NCBI RefSeq assembly: GCF_035046485.1
Contig: NC_085138.1
Coordinates: 326,488,129 to 326,552,128 of the forward strand
Direction: 5' to 3'
Origin: Aedes albopictus
Lineage: Eukaryota; Arthropoda; Insecta; Diptera; Culicidae
Length of the DNA: 64,000 nt
The position numbers and the translations under genes are program-made. Of the stretch, positions 55,912 through 64,000 are shown piece by piece (within the stretch, counting starts at the first letter, position 1; each line of letters opens with the position of its first letter). A model generated the notes under the pieces. The model worked only from the letters and a program-made list of their open reading frames with translations. It was not told the DNA's origin and ran no database searches.

Positions 55912-56357
55912 TTTTTCATTTTTTTATTCTTCAATCACTTAACCTAATTTACAGCTCTATTGTCCACTAAGGCACTGCGTGAGCGATTCCAATTGGAAGC
56001 TGCACATACACTTTGTACAGCGCCTAAATGTATTCTATTTCTAATTGTACTACATCGAACTGATGGCCGTTGCGCTGCTTTCACTTTCTACCCTATTATG
56101 GTAGAATGATGAGCTCTAGGATGTTGATGTGTGGCTGCTGGTTGCTCCTGTTTCCCGTCCGATTGAGGGTCCATTATGGGTTACCGTACGCCGATGTCCA
56201 AGTATCCGGGTTCATTTGAGCTATGGACTCAGAAGATGGTCAGTGTCAGCTGCTCTCGGGGGAAAGAGCAACTGACGAAAGCCCCGGGGCTGGGATCCAA
56301 CCCATGACCATCCGCTTATGAAGCAAACGTGTAGCCACTGCGCCACGGGCCCCGGCC
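55912..56357 (-). mobile_element. Full-length tRNA-derived SINE, second family
   Basis: On the minus strand it starts ggggcccgtggcgcagtggc (A box), with gggttggatcccagcc as B box. The body matches the head at 37795-37922 (tcataagcggatggtcatgg, cgtcagttgctct). It ends in an A-rich tail at 55912-55945. ttcgag flanks both ends (about 55900 and 56361), a probable 9-bp duplication of the form acYttcgag. Length is about 446 bp. Confidence 0.8.
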
Positions 56358-56374
56358 ACTTTCGAGGTCACTGA

Positions 56375-56539
56375 GGGTTCATTCAAATATTACGTAACGC
56401 TAAGGGGGAGGGAGGGGGTCTAACGCCGTGTTACGCTTCATACAAAATTTCGAAATCTCGCATACAAAATTTGTTACGTGGGGGAGGGAGGGGGTCTAAA
56501 ATTGCCAAATTTTGCGTTACGTAATATTTGAATGAACCC
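56375..56539 (+). mobile_element. Poly-G MITE copy d (165 bp)
   Basis: Ends gggttcattcaaatattacg and cgtaatatttgaatgaaccc, with TGA on both sides (56372-56374 and 56540-56542). Internal GTTACG motifs and two GGGGGAGGGAGGGGG-like tracts. Confidence 0.9.
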
Positions 56540-56567
56540 TGATAGCAAAAGTCAAAACACCTGGCGT

Positions 56568-56751
56568 GTAAAAGAACGCCCGTAAAAAAAATGTCACGCA
56601 TTGTGGAGTGAAGAGGAGTGGGGAGGTTTAGAAAAGTGTGACAACTCATATACAAATTTAAGAAGTTTTATATAAAAAGTGTTACACAGGAGAGGAGGGG
56701 GAATGTAAATTGTACAAAATTTTTGCGTGACGTAATTTATGGACGTTCTCA
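56568..56751 (+). mobile_element. Poly-G MITE relative, decayed
   Basis: Left agaacgcccgtaaaaaaaat then gtcacgc; right gcgtgacgtaatttatggac then gttct. The interior keeps the two G-rich tracts and the catacaaattt arm in weaker form. Confidence 0.65.
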
Positions 56752-56996
56752 TACAATGGGACGTTAATTATTTTTCGAACTGTGCACCTATAAGGTTTTG
56801 AAAAGGTTTTGATAGAATATTAATTATTTGAAGCACCGCTTGTTAATACAAGTCAAACAAGGTAGCGTAAGCATATTTTCAATTAGAAACGTGTTAAATT
56901 GTAATTTCCAGTGCACACTATGTAAGTATGTCCGCAACAGTGCAATGAGTGCAGGGTCATAGCATAATATTTGTACCAAGTTGGTCATATTTGATT

Positions 56997-57216
56997 TAGG
57001 GTATTGGTTCCCTTATTAAGCATGTGGCTCCCATTTTCATCCTACCAAACACAAAGGATTAAAGCTCTGTTTGTTTCGTTTCTTATTTTTGTTTTTTTTT
57101 TGTTGGAAGTGAGCACGCATGAAAGCAAAAAGAACGGAATCAATCGATGCCGTAATCGCTTGTTTTCGAATAGGATGAATATGGGAGCGTGAGATTACTG
57201 ATGACGCTCATACCCT
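56997..57216 (-). mobile_element. AGGGTAT-type MITE, inverted copy
   Basis: Ends tagggtattggttccc and catacccta with TA flanks; the interior matches the 14908 copy on the other strand. Confidence 0.85.
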
Positions 57217-57735
57217 ATATTCATATTCACATTGTTGAACTTCTTTATCAATTCTACACTGTGCTATGTTACGTATGCATTCGAACTAATCCCAACCGAA
57301 TATTTGACATCGAACATCACAAAGCTCTCCGCACAGTAGTGCTTTCCCCGCATACCCTTCCCACTGACTAATGCAACAAACCGTGCTCACTGGAACTGTG
57401 AAAAGTCAAGGGAGGTGGGTGGCGGCTAGGGTCCCATCATAAGCCCATCAAACCGACCGTCAAATGCTCGTTCCGCTGAACCGAGAAGCTGCCAAAGTTG
57501 GCGCACTACTCTACCCAGCTAGAGAGCAAACACACACAATCCGCGAGGTTGACTCCGGCACGGCCCTATAGATCAAACAAAATGACGATGACGACGTCGT
57601 CGTTGACGAGATATAACAGCCAGCGCAGCGGATTGTGCTCGTTGCCTCTGGTGATGGGGTCGGTCGGGTGAGCGAGTACTTGAAAGATCGTGCCTTTTCA
57701 TACCCAAAATGTGCGCGTTCCCCGAAAAGTCACTA
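57217..57735. other. GC-rich unique sequence upstream of candidate promoter
   Basis: Contains gacgatgacgacgtcgtcgt (CRE-like TGACG repeats around 57582-57606). No coding frame recognised. Composition unlike the flanking elements suggests host regulatory DNA. Confidence 0.4.
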
Positions 57736-57740
57736 GCCGC

Positions 57741-57775
57741 GATATAAATGCATTGTTTCTCGGTGGCGGTCGTTT
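57741..57775 (+). promoter_or_regulatory. Candidate host core promoter
   Basis: GATATAAATG at 57741-57750 is a TATA box. The expected start falls near 57772 in cggtcgtttatttcc. It sits between GC-rich upstream DNA and a leader-like segment. Confidence 0.4.
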
Positions 57776-58152
57776 ATTTCCATCCGCGCGCCCGTCTTAA
57801 GTAGGTGGTCATAGTAGAAGTGCGAGTCTCGGCGCGTCTTTCTCTCGTGATTTCCGTTGTTTTATCGCATCGCCGGCGTCATCATTATTGTGTTTAAACA
57901 TCCGCGAATTTTATATTTCTGTGTTCTCATCTGACGGTTACTTTTTTGTGTGTGTGCCTATCCGAAAGAAGTGCGCGTTTATCCAAGCTAATCGCATCCA
58001 TTTCTTGGATTTGCTTGGCTACTTACGATTTTTTAATTCGCCGCGCTTTTTCCGCTGTTTTTATATCTTTACGTGAGGATCTTCAGACGCTGTGAACCCG
58101 AGCAGGAGGAAATGAACTTTGAAATGCTGTACCGTCCAACAGAAAAGAACTG
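57775..58152 (+). other. Candidate 5' non-coding exon
   Basis: Downstream of the TATA box lies a balanced-composition segment without a long frame from an ATG. Possible donors are TAC/GTGAGG at about 58073 and CTG/GTGAAA at 58153. A 14-codon frame (MNFEMLYRPTEKNW) starts at 58111. If real, coding exons lie beyond the window on the plus strand. Inference only. Confidence 0.3.
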
Positions 58153-58526
58153 GTGAAAAGTGAAAAATAACAAGTGTTGTAAATCCCTAAATGTTTTCTT
58201 CTATGGATGGACGAAAATACAATTGATATCTAAATCTGCAGATTAAAAGTGTTAGCAAACAAAGTTTTTCCTCCGATGCCTATGATGAATGTTTGTGCTA
58301 CACATTAATGAACTGTACAGTTTTAAAAATGTTTTCTAGTCAATGCACATTTAGTATGAAGTGAATTGGAGCAAAAATGTGCAGTTCATTTTTAAATAAC
58401 AACTCAGCTCTCTTTTTGGAAAAAAAATCGTATAAAACCTCCCGCTTGCAGAAATGATGCAAATATTATTAATTTTAATCTGTAAAGAAAATTGTTTTTA
58501 AAACCAGCTAACAAAAGTTTGTATAG
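58153..58526. other. AT-rich spacer
   Basis: No supported feature; could be the first part of an intron. Confidence 0.4.
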
Positions 58527-58710
58527 GGTATGAGTGCCATAAGTAATCTCACGCTCTTAAATTCATCGTATTCGAAACAATCGGTTGATTGTTAAAACGA
58601 CTTTTTTAATTGTTGAAAATTCAAAAAAAAAAAAACAAAACAAAGAAAGCTTTAATCCTTTGTTTTTCGTTCGATGAAAATGGGAGCCACATGCTTAATA
58701 AGGAAATCTT
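58527..58710 (+). mobile_element. AGGGTAT-type MITE, third good copy
   Basis: agggtatgagtgccataagt at the left, gggagccacatgcttaataa near the right; the right terminus is diverged (gaaatctttact in place of accaataccct). Confidence 0.75.
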
Positions 58711-58746
58711 TACTTAAAAAAAATCAACATGCCCCAATCAATGAAG

Positions 58747-59018
58747 TGAGGGGTCCAGAATCAAAGGGGTGTAAGTGGCGATTTTGTCGATTTTGAGCTG
58801 AGCATATCAAAAAATTCTTCGGATTTCAAGCTTTCAGGAACTTTTCTAATAATATTTTTACGATGATTGAAAAAATACAATAAATCGTAGAAAATTGGGT
58901 CTATTTTGAAGCTCCATACATTTTGTATGGGATGAAAAATTGGTGAAAAACTTTAAACGTCATTTACTCGAAAGTGGGTTTTTGTCATTTACACCCCTTT
59001 TGCTTCTAACCCCCTCAA
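58747..59018. mobile_element. 272-bp MITE with ~35-bp TIRs
   Basis: Left tgaggggtccagaatcaaag then gggtgtaa; right ttacacccctttt then gcttctaaccccctca. The arms pair with a few mismatches. Short AG flanks, no clear duplication. Confidence 0.75.
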
Positions 59019-60384
59019 GTATGATAATAAAATTCCAAAATTTTAAAAGTCTTCGATTTGTTTCCTATTTAAGTGTTTCAAGTCTATAAATGAATGGTCT
59101 ATGAAGCTTTCATGTTGATAAAGATATCATAGCAGTTTTTGAAATAGCATTTCAAACTTGTGCTTATTTGACTCAGTTCACATTTTCTTTTTCAGCACAC
59201 AATGGAACACACTTAAGCATGGAGCCAAAACAATTTTGGTCATCTTGCAACAAGTTTCTTCAGATATTAGAATCCTTGTTTATTCTTGTGAATAATTCAC
59301 TTAAAAGCGAAATAGATGCTGTTTCTGCTTCTTTCATGAGAAGACTGTGACCTTCAGAGGCAAATTTATAAAAAGCTTTGTTCTTCACTATAATTATGCT
59401 CTGGAAATTTTGGAGAATTTGTTTCATTTTATGCGATGTCTATTATTTATTGGTTTTTGTGTTAATCAAAATTTGGAAAAGGTGCATAAGCTACACCGGG
59501 GCAAATTGAAACAGGTGCAGCAAAAAATACCTGATGCCCTGATACCAATAAGTGATGAAAAGTTCCAAATTTAGTTTCAAAATTTCTGAAGAATTCCAAA
59601 TATCCTAAGTTGAGATTCTACTGTCTAATGAAAAACAGTTTTCAGAAGTCGCAGTTCCATGTGATTTTTAATTGTTTTGAATAAAAATTGCTGTTGTGTG
59701 AGTTACTCGAGCAGCTGCCTCCATATAAAGTTAAAAATTGGTTCAAATTTAGACTTAAATGGTTGTTGAAAACTTCTCGAATTTTTCAATGAAATTTGGT
59801 GCAAACACAAACTTTTTTATTATTTTTCAAAAAGCTAATTCTCGTGACATGAACTTTCACCACAGCAAATTATTTCCACGTATTAAAAAAAATCGGTCAA
59901 ACTTTCCGCTGCTTCAAACAGTTGCAATTTGGTTCAACTCATAATTACTTACCTTATTTACAAAAGGTGCTGTTACGGTGATCATGATAACTGTAAAACT
60001 AGTGGATCGTTTTCCAATCATTTTTTTAATCATTCATATTTTAAATCTCGAGATACTGAATGGTTTACTTTAACGAAAATTATTTTTTTCTCCTCGACAA
60101 AAAAAACCTGATAATGACAAAACTGTTGTTGTACATGGAAAAAGTTCAGTTTATATATGAAAAGTGAACCGCTCAGTACCTCGAAATTTGAAACACGAAC
60201 AACTAAAAAAATGTTTGCAAATCGGTGAACTAGTTTTAAAGATATCGTATGTAAGGTATGTAAACCCTTTGACTAATGTTCACTGTTCAGTTTTTTGACT
60301 ACTACATGTGATAGAAGAAAAGGCGAAAATGTGCATATACAAGACGTATCATTTCTGTTCTTCTATGAAATCTTCACAGTATAC
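59019..60384. other. AT-rich region without recognised gene
   Basis: Frames of 60-75 codons only, with low-complexity composition. No domain, repeat end or promoter recognised. Confidence 0.4.
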
Positions 60385-60911
60385 ACTGCACAATGGTCCA
60401 CGAAACAGATTTACGAGGAAAGATGCATTCAGCGCCTTCAAATGATTTTGTAGATTAATATGGTCTTCTACAAAGTTGTTTCTGAAAATAAGGAACTCTT
60501 TTCAATATACACTACCCGTCATAAGTACGGACTCACAAAAAGTATTGCAACAATATTGCATCACCCTGACTCACCTCGATATCTCTAAAACCAGAACACC
60601 TACAAAAATGCCGTACTCAGAAAAGTTGTTGCTTTTGGTCTTCTGAATAACTTACCTGAAGACAGCATCTTTGTAAGTCCTGAGATGGTTAGGATGGTTT
60701 ACTTTTTCAGTTTCGATTTTTCATCAAAGTCGCCTTGTAGAGCATTTGAAGACGCGTCGTTTCGTGCGCTGAGATGGTCGTTATCTCTTTTGGTTCAAAA
60801 GATACAGGCATTTTTCTTAAAAAATCATAGTTTTTTTTAATGTGTTATGACGGGTTGGGGCAAACATAAAAATATCGTTTGCCCGCATTCAAAAGAAGAA
60901 ATATGTTATAC

Positions 60912-61107
60912 AGTAAAACCTCCATGAGTCGATATTGAAGGGACCATCGACTCAAGGAAATATCGAGAAGTGGAACAAAAATCCTTTGGGAAGCATTTTT
61001 ATGGGGCCATCATAGTAACCCAGAAATTATTTTTCAGTATGGAAAAATTTACCTCCATGAGTCGATATCGAGTCAAGGAACATCGACTCATGGAGGTTCG
61101 ACTGTAA
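60912..61107. mobile_element. pogo/Tc1-type MITE
   Basis: TA flanks; ends CAGTAAAACCTCCATGAGTC and GACTCATGGAGGTTCGACTG form inverted repeats. A TA target and a CAGT start are typical of the Tc1/mariner/pogo group. About 195 bp, non-coding. Confidence 0.85.
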
Positions 61108-61468
61108 AACATATAAAAAAAATAGAGGGGTGTTATTTTTGTAACTCAAGTGAAAAGTACTTGAAAAGTGCCAATTTTTTTTCTAGAAAATCATCAATAT
61201 CTTTTGAACGGAATGACGTAGCAACATTTTCAGCGCATGAAAATGTTCGTTTTTTAAAGCTCTAAAAATGGTTCTTAGGCAACTTTGATGAGTAATTTGA
61301 AACAAAAAAAGATAAAGCGTTTAAACTGTTTTGACCCAGTTTTGAGCATTTTCCCATAGTTTTCATAGGGTGACGCTAGAACAAATCGTTTTATTGCTTT
61401 ATCTTTTTTGTTTAAAATTTCCCGTCAAAGTCGCCTAAGTACCACTTTTAGAGCTTCCAAAAACGCGC

Positions 61469-61740
61469 CATATAGCCGAGGCGGTAAACGCACGGGTATT
61501 CAGCATGACCATGCTGAGGGTGACGGGTTCGATTCCCGGTCGGTCCAGGATCTTTTCGTAAAAGGAAATTTCCTTGACTTCCTTGGGCATAGAGTATCTT
61601 CGTGCGATATACACATGCAAAATGGTCATTGGCAGAGGAAGCTCTCAGTTAAAAACTGTGGAAGTGCTCATTGAACAGCTGAGAAGCAGGCTTTGTCCCA
61701 GTGAGGACGTTACGCCAAGAAGAGAGAAAGAGAGAGAGAA
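61469..61740 (+). mobile_element. Feilai-like SINE, full length, in the foldback loop
   Basis: A box tagccgaggcggtaa, B box gggttcgattcccgg, body ctgtggaagtgctcattgaa and an agagaaagagagag tail. A 10-bp duplication AAAAACGCGC at 61459-61468 and 61741-61750 proves insertion into the foldback element. Confidence 0.9.
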
Positions 61741-62616
61741 AAAAACGCGCATTTTTGTGCGCTGAGAATGTTGCTTAGTCATTCAGTTTAAAAGATATTG
61801 ACGATTTTCTAGAAAAATAGGCACTTTCCAAGTATTTTTCACTTGAGTTACAAAAATAACACACCTATAATTTTTTGATATGTTTTATAATAACGTTTCT
61901 TCTTTTGAATGCGGGCAAAAGATATTTTTCATGTTTGCCCCAACCCATCATAAACCCTTTTTAAAAAACTATTTTTTTTAAAGAAAAACGCCTGCAACTT
62001 TTGAACCAAAAGAGATAACGACCATCTCAGCGCACGAAACGACACGTCTTCAAACGCTCAACAACTTTGATGAAAAATCGAAACTGAAAAAGTTGACGCC
62101 AGAAAATCGGTTTTCCTTGAACCACCCTTAGCTTATTCAGAAAAAATACCTCTAGATCGATCAATTTTAAAGCTACATTATAAGTGTCTACAACTTTTCC
62201 GAAGAATGTATATAGTTATTCTTGCAAATAAAAAAGTTTGGTTCCCAATTTCTTTGAAAATATGGACCACCCTAATTTTCATACACATTTTAAAGGGGGC
62301 CTTATTATTAAGAACAACTTTGTAGAAGACCATATTTGCCTAAAAACTCATTTGAAGGCGTTGAATGCATCTTTCCTCGTGAATCTGGTTCGTGGACCAC
62401 TGTGCACTGGCACCCCTTTTTATGCACCTGGCTGGGGGTGCATAAATTTAAAATGTGCATAAATTAAAATGAGGAAACTTAGTTCACGAGAACAGATCTT
62501 TTGAGTGTTCCATGAAAAGATTTTCAGGGGCTCCCAGGTGAACTCTGGGGAGTTTCAAAGAGATGAGGTTTCAGGAGGTACCATAAGGTCTCTCGGGCTT
62601 TTCGGGGGGTGTCAGG

Positions 62617-63045
62617 CAAGGATGCCACATATACAGATTTTTCAGTAATCATGCAGATTTTTTCGCAGAATTCTGTATAAAAATATTACAGATTTTTTTA
62701 AATGATAGTGTAGCGAACCACTTGGGCAGCGGCCGGTATTTTGGGCACTCTTCGCTATAACTCAGTCAATTCCAAACCAATTGATTTGAAATTTTGTACA
62801 CGGCTAGATACTATACGTCAATTGGCTCAGAATTGGCTGAGTTATAGCAGAAAAGTGTCCAAAATAGGACCCCTGCCGAGATGGTTCCACTTCCCTATCA
62901 TACAGATTTTTTAGAAACTTACAGAATTTCATACAGATTTTCCGAGACATATTACAGATTTCATATAGATTTTTGGCAAAAACCGGTGATACAGATTGTT
63001 CAAATTTTTGAAAAGCGAAATACAGATTTCAATGTGGCAACACTG
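62617..63045. mobile_element. hAT-type MITE (GGATGCC family) with nested MITE
   Basis: Ends caaggatgcc and ggcaacactg are diverged forms of the CAGGGATGCC ends at 8244. Flanks GTGTCAGG and GTCTCAGG match 7 of 8. The interior tacagattt phrases are split by a ~200-bp element at 62702-62901. Confidence 0.8.
62702..62901. mobile_element. ~200-bp MITE (gctataactcagtcaa family)
   Basis: Ends gatagtgtagcgaaccactt and aagatggttccacttcccta-like sequence. The interior pair gctataactcagtcaatt / aattggctgagttatagc is shared with 18112-18330. Confidence 0.8.
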
Positions 63046-63097
63046 GTCTCAGGGTTGTTTCAGGGGGTTTCAGGGGCATGTTAGGAACTCTAAGGGG

Positions 63098-63296
63098 CAG
63101 GGATGCCATCTATACAGGTTTATCTGTATTATACAGACTATTCAGCATCAGTGCAGATTACGTTTTATATGAAATACAGATTTTTGAGCTTGAGGGGTTG
63201 TTATGTTTTTGTATGATATACACATTTTCCCTCCGAATTTTGTATGAAATACTAGATGGGATACATATTTTTGAAAAAAAAAAATTGGCATCCCTG
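63098..63296. mobile_element. hAT-type MITE (GGATGCC family), third copy
   Basis: Perfect ends CAGGGATGCC and GGCATCCCTG. The interior closely follows the copy at 8244 (tatctgtattatacaga). The 8-bp flanks are diverged. Confidence 0.85.
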
Positions 63297-64000
63297 CTCA
63301 GGGTGTACCATGTTTCCTTGAGGATGCTTCGAAACGTCTTCGTGATTTCCAGGGAAGTAATAGAGGGCCTCAAGGTTGTTTCAGGGGATTTTCGGGGGTT
63401 CCAGTAGATCCAAACAGCCCTTGAGACCCTCTTGAAACACCCCTGAGATCTCCTTGTACGCCCCTGAAACCGTATGGGTTTCCTTTAAAACGTCCCTAAT
63501 CTCTTGACACCCTCTGAAACTTCCTGAAACGCTTCTGAGACGCATAGAAACGCCCCTGAGACCCTCTTGAACATTCTTAAAATCTCACGGTACTCTCTGA
63601 AATCCCCCGAGACCCCCTGAAACGCCCATAAGACGATCGTGATCTCCCTTGACACCTCTAAGAACTCTTGGTAACCACTGAAACCCCTTGAATCTCCCCA
63701 AAGATCTCCTGGTACCCCCTGAAATTCCCAGAAAATCTCCTGGGACCCCATGAGACTCCTTGAAGCACCTCTGAGACAATTGAAACTCCTCTGGGACGTC
63801 CTAAAACGCCACTGACAGCCCATCAGACCCCCTTGAAAGCCTCCGAAAACCCCCTGAAAGGTCCCTTAGACCTCTAGGTAACGCTCTGAAATCTGCTGAG
63901 ACCACCTGTAAAACCTCTGAGATCTCCTAGTAACCCCCTCTGAAACCCAAAGCGACCCTCTAAAACCTCCTTGGGCTTCCGTGAACCCCTTAAAAGCCCC
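63297..64000. repeat. Decayed C-rich minisatellite, open at window edge
   Basis: Phrases such as cccctgaaacgcc, ctgagaccccct and ctcctggtaccccctgaaa recur at about 12- and 24-base spacing. A few G-rich units (ggtttcagggg) at 62520-62610, 63055-63095 and 63370-63405 are in the other orientation. It continues past 64000. Confidence 0.7.

Larger units (their letters stand above)
60385..62409. mobile_element. 2-kb giant foldback element
   Basis: Ends CACTGCACAATGGTCCACGA and its near complement tcgtggaccactgtgcac (62393-62409). The outer arms (60385-60905 and 61895-62409) pair over 500 bp with mismatches and small gaps. A second, inner stretch pairs 61128-61250 with 61745-61867. Two younger elements interrupt it: a mariner/pogo-type MITE (60912-61107) and a SINE (61469-61740). 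No ORF above 90 codons outside the SINE. Confidence 0.85.

Noticed and set aside
57004..57192. 62-codon hydrophobic frame near the candidate promoter
   Set aside because: Entirely inside an AGGGTAT MITE copy.

Overview
The window looks like mosquito genomic DNA, most probably Aedes (culicine). It is AT-rich, almost gene-free and packed with nested transposable elements. The organism call is inference. It rests on a Feilai-like tRNA-derived SINE, a Juan-like Jockey LINE, an RTE-clade (JAM1-like) LINE, I/LOA-type LINE proteins and very many short palindromic DNA elements. No search was possible, so family names come from sequence motifs.

Layout. 1-4095: minus-strand LINE with intact ORF1, ORF2 open to the window edge and a probable 5' UTR. 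4101-5938: repeat element built on a ~153-bp tandem unit. 6112-9000: foldback elements and MITEs nested in one another. 9402-9775: the only convincing host coding sequence, a terminal exon with poly(A) signals whose acceptor is also a perfect donor. 9936-13280: gene-free DNA and a TTAA-flanked foldback. 13851-18616: a decayed LINE reverse transcriptase split by an LTR-like insertion, a four-copy Helitron array and a hAT-type element. 18623-22247: two more copies of the tandem-repeat element family, one holding a LINE derivative with ORF1 only. 22789-33060: further foldbacks, the longest tandem-repeat element, and an element carrying many YY1/PHO-like motifs. 33600-37920: SINEs and an old decayed minisatellite. 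37923-45395: a 7.5-kb array of a 24-bp unit that starts inside a SINE. 45400-48565: MITEs and a foldback. 48870-56360: RTE relic, 3'-truncated Juan-like LINE and a full-length SINE. 56375-59018: MITEs around a GC-rich candidate promoter. 60385-62409: a 2-kb giant palindrome. 62500-64000: hAT-type MITEs and a C-rich decayed minisatellite.

No operon-like or cooperating gene set is present. The biology is that of a transposon graveyard. Insertion order can be read from exact junctions, several elements could make long hairpin RNA, and several short families keep a conserved architecture while their terminal sequences change. The very long open frames at 37.8-45.3 kb come from a stop-free 24-bp repeat and are not treated as genes.
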